From assembly GCA_964521075.1 (NCBI GenBank), contig CAZFPI010000032.1, positions 1 through 24,399 on the forward strand: a stretch of 24,399 nucleotides of DNA, written 5' to 3'. Positions 1-8,326 of the stretch are shown here, piece after piece (the first letter of the stretch is position 1; each line of letters begins with the position of its first letter). This DNA comes from Sterolibacterium sp964521075. Its GTDB lineage: Bacteria; Pseudomonadota; Gammaproteobacteria; Burkholderiales; Rhodocyclaceae. The notes under the pieces are model-generated. The model saw nothing but the letters and a program-made list of their open reading frames with translations, ran no database searches and had not been told where the DNA came from. The translations under genes were made by a program, and so were the position numbers.

Positions 1-1
1 C

Positions 2-1639
2 TACATCTCGCTGTTCACCTTCTCGATGCTGATGCTGGTGATGTCCAACAACTTCCTCCAGCTCTTCTTCGGCTGGGAAGCGGTGGGCCTCGTTTCCTAT
101 CTTCTGATCGGTTTTTGGTACACCCGTCCGACGGCGATTTACGCCAATCTCAAGGCCTTTCTGGTCAATCGAGTCGGCGACTTCGGTTTTCTGCTGGGCA
201 TTGGCCTGATCGCGGCTTACGCTGGCACACTTGACTACGCCCAGGTCTTTGCCCAGCGCGAGATGCTGGCTGCCCAGAACATCGAGCTCTTTGCCGGCGC
301 GCCATGGATGCTGATCACCGTCATCTGTCTGTGCCTCTTCGTGGGTGCGATGGGTAAATCGGCCCAGTTCCCGCTGCACGTCTGGCTGCCGGATTCCATG
401 GAAGGCCCGACACCGATTTCCGCCCTGATCCACGCCGCCACCATGGTGACGGCCGGTATCTTCATGGTCACGCGCATGTCGCCGCTGTTCGAGCTTTCCG
501 ACACCGCGCTCTCCTGCATCATGGTCATCGGAGCCATCACCGCGCTCTTCATGGGCTTCCTCGGCATCATCCAGAATGACATCAAGCGTGTCGTCGCCTA
601 CTCGACCCTCTCCCAGCTGGGCTACATGACGGTTGCTCTTGGCGCATCCGCCTATTCCGTGGCCGTCTTCCATCTGATGACCCATGCCTTCTTCAAGGCA
701 CTCCTGTTCCTCGGGGCAGGCTCGGTCATCATGGGCTGCCATCACAACCAGGACATCCGCTACATGGGCGGCCTCTGGAAGCACATGAAGATCACCTGGC
801 TGACTTCCCTGATCGGCTCGCTCGCCCTGATCGGTCTGCCCTTCCTCTCTGGCTTCTATTCCAAGGACTCGATCATCGAGGCGGTGGCCTTGTCGCACCT
901 GCCCGGTTCCGGCTTCGCCTACTTTGCCGTGGTCGCGGGCGTGTTCGTGACGGCTTTCTATTCCTTCCGCATGTATTTCCTGGTCTTCCACGGCGAGGAA
1001 AGATACGACCAGGCTCCGCACGACGAACATCACCATGATGACGATCACGGCCACCACGGCGGCAAGCCGCACGAATCCCCCGGGGTGGTGACCCTGCCGC
1101 TGGTTCTGCTGGCCATCCCCTCTCTCGTCATCGGATACATCGCCATCGAACCCATGCTGTATGGCGACTTCTTCGGCAGTGCTGTCGAAATCGCCCATTC
1201 CCACCATGCCATGGCCCACATGAAAGCAGAATTCCATGGTGCGGCTGCCATGGCCTTGCACGGCATGACCCAATTACCCTTCTTCCTGGCGATGGCCGGT
1301 GTGGTGGTCGCCTGGTTCTTCTACCTGAAGCGTCCGGACATCCCCGCCGCCATCATGAACCGCTTCAAACCCATCCACACCCTGCTCGAAAACAAGTACT
1401 ACTTCGACAGGATCAACGAAATCGTCTTTGCCGGTGGCTCGCGTGCACTGGGGCGCAACCTCTGGAGGAGCGGAGACCAGCTCCTGATCGATGGCCTGCT
1501 GGTCAATGGCTCAGCGCGTCTGGTGGGCCTGGTCGCTTCCGTTGCCCGCCTCCTGCAGACTGGCCATATCTACCAATACGCTTTCATGATGATCTTTGGC
1601 GTCTTTGTCCTCCTGACGCTCTGGGTTTTCCGGATGTGA
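2..1639 (+). CDS. nuoL: NADH-quinone oxidoreductase subunit L (NuoL), 5' end outside window
   Basis: Distal antiporter-like membrane subunit of respiratory complex I, taking part in proton translocation coupled to NADH:quinone electron transfer. The open frame enters from the left edge, so 545 residues are visible and roughly the first 120 are missing if the protein has the usual length near 670. It is a chain of hydrophobic helices. The conserved helix-5 glutamate is in FFGWEAVGLVSYL, and the lysine followed by the broken-helix motif is in KSAQFPLHVWLPDSMEGPTP. A His/Asp-rich loop lies at 1019-1063. The C-terminal part holds the long lateral helix region typical of NuoL. nuoM starts 90 bases downstream on the same strand, as in the standard nuo operon. 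Identity is very secure; only the start is unseen. Confidence 0.97.
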   Translation, partial: YISLFTFSMLMLVMSNNFLQLFFGWEAVGLVSYLLIGFWYTRPTAIYANLKAFLVNRVGDFGFLLGIGLIAAYAGTLDYAQVFAQREMLAAQNIELFAGAPWMLITVICLCLFVGAMGKSAQFPLHVWLPDSMEGPTPISALIHAATMVTAGIFMVTRMSPLFELSDTALSCIMVIGAITALFMGFLGIIQNDIKRVVAYSTLSQLGYMTVALGASAYSVAVFHLMTHAFFKALLFLGAGSVIMGCHHNQDIRYMGGLWKHMKITWLTSLIGSLALIGLPFLSGFYSKDSIIEAVALSHLPGSGFAYFAVVAGVFVTAFYSFRMYFLVFHGEERYDQAPHDEHHHDDDHGHHGGKPHESPGVVTLPLVLLAIPSLVIGYIAIEPMLYGDFFGSAVEIAHSHHAMAHMKAEFHGAAAMALHGMTQLPFFLAMAGVVVAWFFYLKRPDIPAAIMNRFKPIHTLLENKYYFDRINEIVFAGGSRALGRNLWRSGDQLLIDGLLVNGSARLVGLVASVARLLQTGHIYQYAFMMIFGVFVLLTLWVFRM

Positions 1640-1729
1640 GTGTCGGGCAAGGCACAAATTTGCTGAACAACCGTCGCCACACTGAAATACACAAACTCAC
1701 GCACCGGAAGCCCTCTGGAACCTGAAGAA

Positions 1730-3211
1730 ATGATGTCTACCAACCTGCTTAGCCTGTCGATCTGGGTGCCCATCATCGGAGCCATCCTCGTGCTTTCCAC
1801 CGGTTCCGATCGCAATGCCGGTCTGGCGCGTGTTCTGGCCTTGCTGGCCTCGATCGCCGGTTTCCTCGTGACCCTGCCGCTCTACCTTCATTTCGACCGC
1901 AGCAGCAGCGCGATGCAGTTCGTCGAGCAGGCCCCCTGGATCGCCCAGTACAACATCAACTACTTCCTGGGTGTGGATGGCATATCGGTTCTCTTCATCC
2001 TCCTCAACAGCTTCATCACCATTCTGGTGGTTCTGGCAGGCTGGCAGGTCATCGAACGCAAAACGGCGCAATACATGGCCGCATTCATCGTCATGTCCGG
2101 CCTCATGAACGGCATTTTCTGCGCCCTGGATGGCGTGCTCTTCTATGTCTTCTTTGAAGCCTCGCTGATCCCGATGTACATCATCATCGGCGTCTGGGGC
2201 GGGCCGAACCGCGTCTATGCCGCGTTCAAGTTCTTCCTCTACACGCTGGCGGGTTCGCTCCTGATGCTGCTCTCGCTCATCTACCTCTTCCTGCAATCCG
2301 GCAGCTTCAGCATCCTGGACTGGCATACCCTTCCGCTGGGCCTGACCCCGCAGATCTGGCTCTTCCTGGCCTTCCTCGTGGCCTTTGCCGTCAAAGTGCC
2401 GATGTGGCCGGTGCATACCTGGCTACCGGATGCCCACGTCGAAGCCCCGACGGGCGGCTCAGTCGTGCTGGCTGCCATCATGCTCAAGCTCGGTGCATAC
2501 GGCTTCCTGCGGTTTTCCATGCCCATCCTGCCCGACGCCAGCCAGATGCTCTCCGGCCTGATGATCGCCCTTTCCCTGACGGCGGTGGTTTATATCTACT
2601 TCATCGCGCTGGTTCAGGCCGACATGAAGAAGCTGGTTGCCTATTCCTCCATTTCCCACATGGGTTTCGTCACACTGGGCTTCTTCCTCTTCAACCAGAT
2701 TGGCCTTGAAGGCGCGCTGGTGCAGATGATTTCTCATGGCTTCGTTTCCGGCGCGATGTTCCTGTGCATCGGCGTCATGTACGACCGCCTGCACAGCCGC
2801 CAGATCGCCGATTACGGCGGCCTTGTCAATGTCATGCCAAAGTTTGCCGCCTTCTTCCTGCTGTTTTCCATGGCCAATGCCGGCCTGCCGGCCACCTCGG
2901 GTTTCGTGGGTGAATTCATGGTCATCCTCGGCGCGGTCAAGGCCAATTTCTGGATCGGCTTCGTGGCAGCCACGACCCTGATCTTCGGTGCGGCCTACAC
3001 CCTCTGGATGTACAAGCGTGTGGCTTTTGGTGCGATCACCAACGAGCATGTCGCCGAAATGAAAGACATCAACGCCCGCGAATTCCTGATTCTTGCCATA
3101 TTGGCCCTGTGTGTGCTGGGGATGGGCCTGTATCCGCTGCCCTTTACCGAAGTGATGCATGCCTCGGTCGATCATCTGCTCAAACATGTCGCGATCAGCA
3201 AACTGATCTGA
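1730..3211 (+). CDS. nuoM: NADH-quinone oxidoreductase subunit M (NuoM)
   Basis: Second antiporter-like proton-pumping subunit of complex I, in the inner membrane. The 493-residue length is close to family norm. Key residues are in place: E143 in FFEASLIPMY (equivalent of E. coli E144) and K222 in VKVPMWPVHTWLPDAHVEAP (equivalent of E. coli K234). About 14 transmembrane helices are evident. Two adjacent ATG codons at 1730 and 1733 could both start the protein. The preceding GAAG is a weak ribosome site, so the choice between MMSTN and MSTN is open. It lies 90 bases after nuoL and 40 before nuoN, so it is almost certainly cotranscribed with both. Confidence 0.97.
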   Translation: MMSTNLLSLSIWVPIIGAILVLSTGSDRNAGLARVLALLASIAGFLVTLPLYLHFDRSSSAMQFVEQAPWIAQYNINYFLGVDGISVLFILLNSFITILVVLAGWQVIERKTAQYMAAFIVMSGLMNGIFCALDGVLFYVFFEASLIPMYIIIGVWGGPNRVYAAFKFFLYTLAGSLLMLLSLIYLFLQSGSFSILDWHTLPLGLTPQIWLFLAFLVAFAVKVPMWPVHTWLPDAHVEAPTGGSVVLAAIMLKLGAYGFLRFSMPILPDASQMLSGLMIALSLTAVVYIYFIALVQADMKKLVAYSSISHMGFVTLGFFLFNQIGLEGALVQMISHGFVSGAMFLCIGVMYDRLHSRQIADYGGLVNVMPKFAAFFLLFSMANAGLPATSGFVGEFMVILGAVKANFWIGFVAATTLIFGAAYTLWMYKRVAFGAITNEHVAEMKDINAREFLILAILALCVLGMGLYPLPFTEVMHASVDHLLKHVAISKLI

Positions 3212-3251
3212 TCGCAACGACTGACACCGGCCCGGCCTTCGAGACGCAACT

Positions 3252-4733
3252 ATGCTGAATTTTGTCATCCCTGATTTCTACCCGGCAGCAGCGGAGATTT
3301 TCCTCCTCGTCATGCTTTGCAGCATCCTGCTGATCGACCTGGTTTTGCCTGCCTCCAGACGCTGGCTGATAGCCTTCCTCGCGCAGGCAACACTCGTCGG
3401 CTGCGCGCTGATTTCCTACATCATGCTCATCGACGGCCAGGTGGTGCTGACCTTCAGCAACATGTTCGTGAGCGACTCGCTTGGCAGCCTCCTGAAACTG
3501 CTGACTGCCATTGCCGTCATGTTTGTCCTGACTTACAACCGGGCCTATCTTGCCCTGCGTGGTCTGGAAAAGACGGAGTATTACGTTCTCGTGCTCTCGG
3601 CCACTCTCGGGATGATGGTGCTGATTTCCGCCAGTCACCTCGTCAGCGTTTATCTGGGGTTGGAACTCCTTTCCCTCTCGCTGTACGCCCTGGTTGCCCT
3701 CGACCGTGATTCGGCCCGTGCGACCGAAGCTGCCATGAAGTATTTTGTCCTGGGCGCACTTGCCTCCGGCCTGCTGCTGTACGGCATGTCCATGATTTAC
3801 GGCGCGACGGGAACTCTGGAAATCGGTGCCATCGCCCAATCCATGTATCAGGGTACGGCCAACAAGAGCGTTCTCCTTTTTGGCCTGGTATTCCTGATGG
3901 CCGGCCTGGCCTTCAAGCTGGGCGTGGCCCCCTTCCACATGTGGATTCCGGACGTCTATCACGGCGCACCGACGCCCATCGCCCTTCTCATTGGTTCGGC
4001 CCCCAAGCTCGCTGCCTTTGCCATGGCGATGCGCCTGCTGGTGTACGGCCTGTTTGATCTGGCCAGCCAATGGCAGATGATGCTGCTCATCATGGCCGTG
4101 CTTTCCATCGCCCTCGGCAATCTGGCCGCCATTGCCCAGACCAATCTCAAGCGCATGCTGGCCTATTCGACGATCTCCCACATGGGCTTCGTCCTGCTGG
4201 GCCTGCTCTCCGGTGTGGCCGGAGGGGGTGTCGACCCCAATCGTGCCATTGCTGCCTACAGTGCCTCCCTCTATTACGTCATCGTTTATGTCCTGATGTC
4301 GCTGGGAGCCTTCGGCATGATTCTGCTTCTTTCCCGCTCAGGACACGAAGCCGAGGAAATCGACGACTTCAAGGGGCTCAACCAGCGCAGCCCCTGGTAT
4401 GCCGCGATGATGGCCATCGTCATGTTCTCCATGGCCGGCATCCCCTTCTTCGTCGGCTTCTGGGCAAAATTCCTGGTACTTCTGGCCGTCATCGACGCAG
4501 GCATGCTCTGGCTGGCCATTTTCGCCGTGGTCTTCTCCCTGTTTGGCGCGTTCTATTACCTGCGTATCGTCAAGCTGATGTATTTCGATGCGCCGGAAGA
4601 CAAGTCGCCCATCCGTGCCGGATTCGACATGCGTCTGCTCCTGTCGATCAACGGTCTGTCCATCGCCGCACTGGGCATGTTCCCGCAGATTTCGATGTAT
4701 CTGGGCACGCTGAGCCTCTTGCGCTCCCTCTGA
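3252..4733 (+). CDS. nuoN: NADH-quinone oxidoreductase subunit N (NuoN)
   Basis: Third antiporter-like subunit of complex I and the last gene of the canonical nuo operon. It has 493 residues. Conserved charged residues of the proton path are visible: E138 in YLGLELLSLSLYAL, K163 in AAMKYFVLG, and K222 in FKLGVAPFHMWIPDVYHGAP, corresponding to E. coli E133, K158 and K217. The protein is hydrophobic throughout. The start ATG at 3252 follows nuoM by 40 bases; a weak purine stretch (GAGACG) precedes it. No strong terminator was seen between nuoN and the following Nudix gene 46 bases downstream, so read-through is possible. Confidence 0.97.
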   Translation: MLNFVIPDFYPAAAEIFLLVMLCSILLIDLVLPASRRWLIAFLAQATLVGCALISYIMLIDGQVVLTFSNMFVSDSLGSLLKLLTAIAVMFVLTYNRAYLALRGLEKTEYYVLVLSATLGMMVLISASHLVSVYLGLELLSLSLYALVALDRDSARATEAAMKYFVLGALASGLLLYGMSMIYGATGTLEIGAIAQSMYQGTANKSVLLFGLVFLMAGLAFKLGVAPFHMWIPDVYHGAPTPIALLIGSAPKLAAFAMAMRLLVYGLFDLASQWQMMLLIMAVLSIALGNLAAIAQTNLKRMLAYSTISHMGFVLLGLLSGVAGGGVDPNRAIAAYSASLYYVIVYVLMSLGAFGMILLLSRSGHEAEEIDDFKGLNQRSPWYAAMMAIVMFSMAGIPFFVGFWAKFLVLLAVIDAGMLWLAIFAVVFSLFGAFYYLRIVKLMYFDAPEDKSPIRAGFDMRLLLSINGLSIAALGMFPQISMYLGTLSLLRSL

Positions 4734-4779
4734 TCCCCGACGAAGGCTCCGTCTGCTTCGGCCCTGCGCGAAACCGTTC

Positions 4780-5379
4780 ATGACCGATACTGCGGACAGC
4801 CTTGCCCGGCAAACACGGCAGGACCAGCTGCTCATCGAAACGCGGCTGGCGACAGAGCAGGTTTATGACGGTTGCCTGCTCAAGGTGCTCTCCGATGTGG
4901 TACGCCTGCCGGATGGCCGCGAGGCCATCCGCGAGCACATCGCTCACCCCGGTGCAGTCGTTATGCTGGCCACGCTCGATAACGGCAAGCTGCTCTTTGA
5001 ACGCCAGTTTCGTTATCCCGTTGGGCAAGTCTTTCTCGAATTGCCCGCCGGAAAGATCGACCAGGGTGAGCCGCCTCTGGACACCGCCCGGCGCGAATTA
5101 CGCGAGGAAACCGGCTACAAGGCCCGCCACTGGCGTTATCTCGGTGTGATGCACCCTTGCATCGGCTATTCCAACGAACGCATCGAGATTTTTCTGGCGC
5201 ATGGCCTGTCTTTCGTCGGCCATGACCGTGACCAGGGCGAATTTCTCGAAGTGATCGAACTTTCCTTGCCGGATGCCCTGCTGGCCGTGCGTGATGGCGA
5301 AATCACCGATGCCAAGACCATCACCGCCCTCTTCTGGGCAGACAAGATTTTTTCCGGCGTCTGGCCCATGCCTGCCTGA
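4780..5379 (+). CDS. Nudix hydrolase, ADP-ribose pyrophosphatase type
   Basis: Predicted cytoplasmic hydrolase of nucleoside diphosphate derivatives, most likely ADP-ribose to AMP and ribose 5-phosphate. The 199-residue length and layout match the NudF/ADP-ribose pyrophosphatase branch. An N-terminal strand region (residues 1-50) precedes the Nudix fold. The Nudix box spans residues 91-113 with the full G-x5-E-x7-RE-x2-EE-x-G pattern (GKIDQGE, then RELREETGY). About 16 residues later comes PCIGYSNERIEIF, resembling the substrate loop of ADP-ribose enzymes, and a late GEITDAKT motif is also usual in that branch. It starts 46 bases after nuoN, with no clear Shine-Dalgarno sequence, suggesting it rides on the nuo transcript. 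The subfamily is assigned by motif only; other nucleotide sugars remain possible substrates. Confidence 0.88.
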   Translation: MTDTADSLARQTRQDQLLIETRLATEQVYDGCLLKVLSDVVRLPDGREAIREHIAHPGAVVMLATLDNGKLLFERQFRYPVGQVFLELPAGKIDQGEPPLDTARRELREETGYKARHWRYLGVMHPCIGYSNERIEIFLAHGLSFVGHDRDQGEFLEVIELSLPDALLAVRDGEITDAKTITALFWADKIFSGVWPMPA

Positions 5380-5473
5380 TCCTCCGCATTTCCGTATTCC
5401 GCATCGCGGGGCTGGCAAATTAATCAGTGTTTCCCTGGGTTCAATATTTCGTTCTGTTCAGGAGGAGGGAAGG

Positions 5474-6208
5474 ATGGGGCAGCACTTGCGAATGCTGCTG
5501 CAAGCCTTGCTGATCTCGCTGGGCCTGCATGCGATCCTGCTCTTTCAACCCGAGGAAAAAGCTGACGCAGGCAGGCTGGAACGCTCATCCGGACAAGCCC
5601 GGCTGGATACGCGGCTGCTGGCCGCAAAAGCGCGTACCTCAACGATGGGCACCCCCGGGGAAGAACTCCGCCCGCCGACAGAGGCAAGCTCAGAAGCGAA
5701 GTCGCCAACGAAACCACAGAAAATGCTTCCGGCATCAGCGGCTGTTTCGTCTTCGTTTTCTCCGTCAGCGGCGTTGATACCGGCCATGCCAGAACGCCCG
5801 CCATCTTCGCCGGTGGCAAGCCTCAATGCATCAGGCTTGCCCGGGCAAGGGGTCGATGTGGCGAACGTGCATGAAGATACGCAGTCGGGGCTGCGCCGTT
5901 ACCGCATTGCCCTGGCCCGTGCTACCCGGCAGTTTCGTGATTATCCGCAGGCAGCTCGCGAAGCGGGCAATGGTGGCGTGGTCAGCCTGCGCCTGGCGGC
6001 GGCGGGCGGGAAAATTCCTGTGGTCAGCCTGGAGGAGAGCAGCGGCCATGCCGATCTGGATACCGCCGCGCTGAACATGCTCCGCCGTGCCGTGGGCTGG
6101 GTTGGTATTCCTGCCGGCTTGCTGGGGGAAGCATTCCAGATGGTGATTCCTGTTGAGTTTGACCCTGCGGCAGAAAAACGGCGGGCTGATGATCGGCCCA
6201 GCCCGTAG
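5474..6208 (+). CDS. TonB family energy-transducer protein
   Basis: Predicted inner-membrane-anchored TonB-like protein of 244 residues that would span the periplasm and pass proton-motive energy to an outer-membrane partner. Residues about 7-25 form the single N-terminal signal-anchor helix (LLISLGLHAILLF). A low-complexity Pro/Ser/Ala/Lys linker follows (about 30-120). The C-terminal TonB domain runs from about 140 to 232: YPQAAREAGNGGVVSLRL, then the SSGHADLDTAALNMLRRA signature. The frame is open further upstream to 5273, but the ATG at 5474 has a strong AGGAGG at 5460-5465 with 8-base spacing, and translation from it begins directly with the anchor. No exbB/exbD or TonB-dependent receptor is adjacent, so its partner is unknown. 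It converges with the Nudix gene on the other strand, 26 bases away. Confidence 0.85.
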   Translation: MGQHLRMLLQALLISLGLHAILLFQPEEKADAGRLERSSGQARLDTRLLAAKARTSTMGTPGEELRPPTEASSEAKSPTKPQKMLPASAAVSSSFSPSAALIPAMPERPPSSPVASLNASGLPGQGVDVANVHEDTQSGLRRYRIALARATRQFRDYPQAAREAGNGGVVSLRLAAAGGKIPVVSLEESSGHADLDTAALNMLRRAVGWVGIPAGLLGEAFQMVIPVEFDPAAEKRRADDRPSP

Positions 6209-6234
6209 GGCCATTCAGACCTTCGTCCCGGGGT

Positions 6235-6780
6235 TCAGGGGGGTGGGAGGTCGGTGCAAAGGAAGCTGAATTGCCCGTTTGCGCGATCTGTGAGGAAGTG
6301 TCGCAGAGTCAGGGCGATGGTGCGAAAGGCGATGTCCTTCCAGGGGATTTCATCAGCACTGAATAATCGCGTTTCCAGGGTTTCGACCCCGGCTGCGAAA
6401 TTCAGGTCGAGCAGGCGCGCTTCAAAAATGGCGTGGATCTGGCTGATATGCGGCACGCTGATGAGCGTGTAAAGCCTGCCTGTTTCGACATTGGCGCAGG
6501 CTTCCTCGCGGGTTTCGCGCATAGCCGCTTCCACCATGGTTTCATTGTTTTCCATGAAGCCCGCAGGCAGCGTCCAGAAACCGTATCGAGGTTCGATGGC
6601 GCGGCGGCACAGCAGGATTTTGTTTTCCCATACCGGGAGAGTGCCGACGACCAGTTTCGGATTCTGGTAATGAATGAAGCCGCAACTATCGCAAACGGCG
6701 CGAGGCAGGCTGTCACCTTCGGGAATGCGGATGGTGGCGGATGCGCCGCAAGTGCTGCAGAAATTGATTTTCGAATCCAT
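6235..6780 (-). CDS. Nudix hydrolase with N-terminal zinc ribbon
   Basis: 181-residue cytoplasmic hydrolase. An N-terminal zinc ribbon is formed by C8, C11, C30 and C33 (FCSTCG and CDSCGFIHYQNP). The Nudix box lies at residues 74-96: G74, E80, then R88-E89-T90-R91-E92-E93. The conventional glycine after EE-x is replaced by cysteine or alanine (EEACA), as seen in some zinc-ribbon Nudix proteins. The ribbon plus FIHYQNPK resembles the NudC-like/YjhB-like branch, whose substrates include NADH and ADP-ribose; the true substrate is unknown. The gene follows the efflux operon on the same strand after 91 bases containing a palindromic repeat. No clear ribosome site precedes the ATG. A TAGAAT hexamer at 6795-6790 could be a -10 box, which would give a very short leader. 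Confidence 0.87.
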   Translation of the reverse strand: MDSKINFCSTCGASATIRIPEGDSLPRAVCDSCGFIHYQNPKLVVGTLPVWENKILLCRRAIEPRYGFWTLPAGFMENNETMVEAAMRETREEACANVETGRLYTLISVPHISQIHAIFEARLLDLNFAAGVETLETRLFSADEIPWKDIAFRTIALTLRHFLTDRANGQFSFLCTDLPPP

Positions 6781-6851
6781 GGCGCGTCCATTCTATTGCA
6801 GGTTGCCGCTCTCTTTTCGGGAGGGCAGGGGATCGAATCGGCATGTATTCA

Positions 6852-6871
6852 GGGCGAATGATGATTCGCCC
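6852..6871. repeat. Palindromic repeat, copy A (after outer-membrane factor gene)
   Basis: Perfect inverted repeat: arms GGGCGAAT and ATTCGCCC separated by GATG. It belongs to the same family as three copies near the right end of the window. Extended similarity to copy D continues through CCCCGTAGGGGCG and a C-rich flank. It sits immediately after the stop codon of the outer-membrane factor gene. The transcript would fold into a hairpin there, which may stabilise or punctuate the 3' end, though no U-tract follows. Confidence 0.8.
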
Positions 6872-8326
6872 CTACGGGGATGGGGGGGCGGGTTGGATGG
6901 GTATCAAATGGGATTGCTCTTTTCGGGATGGGAAATCCCCGGCAAAGGTTTTCAGCAGCATGGCATGGGCCGACAGAATCTGGCCCTGGAGGGTGATGAG
7001 TGCGCGTCTTGCCGTCAAGGCGGTGGTTTGCGCGGTGACGACATTCAGATAACTGACCACGCCGGCGCGATACTGGGTTTCGGCAATTTTCAGGGCTTCG
7101 TCGGCAGACCGGGTAGCGCGGGTCTGGCTGGCGATTTCCTCGTGCAAACCATTCAAGGTGGCGAGATTGTCTTCAACCTCCTGAAAGGCTGTCAGCACGA
7201 CCTGCCGATAGAGGGCCACGGTCTTGTCGTAGGCGGCCATGGCCCCGGCCTGCTCTGCGCTGCGGGCATCGCCATCGAAAATGGTGAGGGCCAGCGAGGG
7301 GCCTAGCGACCAGAAACGGTGAGGTTGGGTAAGAAGCCGGGACAGGCTGTTGTTCTGGTAACCGCCGCTTGCGTTGAATGTGAGGCTGGGGAACCAGGCC
7401 GCCTGGCTGATGCCGATGGCAGCGTTGGCGGCGGCTACGCGGCGTTCGGCAGCGGCGATATCGGGGCGACGTTCGAGGAGTGCTGCGGGCAGCATCTCGG
7501 GAAGCGGGGGCAGGGCAGGCAGGCCGGTGATGGCCGCAAGGCTGAGCTCCGCTGGTGTTTTTCCGGTTAGCAAGGCGATGGCATGCTCCAGACGCGCTCG
7601 CTGGGTTGCCATATCGCTGGCCTGGGCGCGCGCGGATTCCAGCTGGGTTTCGGCCTGAACCACATCGAGTCGGCTTGCCACTCCGGCGGACTGCCTGTTC
7701 CGGGTGATTTCCAGCGAGCGTTCGTCTGCCTTGATCGTTTGTGCCAGTAAAGCGCGTTGTGCATCTGCCACGCGCAGTTGAAATACCGTCTGGGCGAGCG
7801 TCAGTTGGGCCGAGAGCCGGGCGGAATCCAGATCGGCTTTGCTTGCCTGAACCGAGGCCTGCCCGGCTTCGACATTTCGGCCGATCCGCCCCCAAAGGTC
7901 GGGTTCCCAGCTGGCATTGAGCGCGAGTTTGACGGCGTTTGCCGGGGAGACGCTGCCCGCTGCGCCGGGGGAGCTGGCGCGTGTGCCCGACAGGCTGGCC
8001 CCCAGCACCGGGAAACGGGCTGAATTTGCCGCTTCCAGCAATGCCTGCGTCTGACGAAGCTGGGCCGCCGCCGCCGCAATGTTCTGGTTGGATAACAGCA
8101 GTTGCGGGATCAGTTCATCGAGCTGGGCATCGCCATAGATTTTCCACCAGTCGCCGTGCGGTTCGGGCATCGCCGGGTTTGGGGATTGTGCCGGTTGCCA
8201 GATAGCAGCTTCCTTGAAGGTGGCCGGTGTCGCAAATGCCGGGCGATGATAATCCGGGCCGACGGCGCAGCCTGTCAGGATCAGCAGAACCGGCAGGATC
8301 GTCAGGCGGGGAGCAGGGCGTGTCAT
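6872..8326 (-). CDS. RND efflux outer-membrane factor, NodT-family lipoprotein
   Basis: Outer-membrane channel of a tripartite efflux pump, 484 residues, TolC/OprM-like. The N-terminus is a lipoprotein signal with lipobox LTGC and lipidated C20, followed by the family hallmark AVGPDYHRP. Two repeated outer-membrane-efflux domains follow, each with long heptad-like Ala/Gln/Leu helices. The second ends in TQYRAGVVSYLNVVTAQT, typical of NodT/CusC/OprM. The start ATG overlaps the mdtC stop as ATGA (8326-8323), so translation is coupled to the pump gene. The last codons (IQPAPPSP) and the TAG stop fall in sequence shared with a dispersed palindromic repeat, implying the original 3' end has been replaced or extended. 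Confidence 0.93.
   Translation of the reverse strand: MTRPAPRLTILPVLLILTGCAVGPDYHRPAFATPATFKEAAIWQPAQSPNPAMPEPHGDWWKIYGDAQLDELIPQLLLSNQNIAAAAAQLRQTQALLEAANSARFPVLGASLSGTRASSPGAAGSVSPANAVKLALNASWEPDLWGRIGRNVEAGQASVQASKADLDSARLSAQLTLAQTVFQLRVADAQRALLAQTIKADERSLEITRNRQSAGVASRLDVVQAETQLESARAQASDMATQRARLEHAIALLTGKTPAELSLAAITGLPALPPLPEMLPAALLERRPDIAAAERRVAAANAAIGISQAAWFPSLTFNASGGYQNNSLSRLLTQPHRFWSLGPSLALTIFDGDARSAEQAGAMAAYDKTVALYRQVVLTAFQEVEDNLATLNGLHEEIASQTRATRSADEALKIAETQYRAGVVSYLNVVTAQTTALTARRALITLQGQILSAHAMLLKTFAGDFPSRKEQSHLIPIQPAPPSP

Noticed and set aside
5273..5473. Upstream extension of the TonB-family gene to an ATG at 5273
   Set aside because: The extension lies mostly inside the Nudix gene in another frame, whereas ATG 5474 has an AGGAGG site at ideal spacing and starts directly at the membrane anchor.
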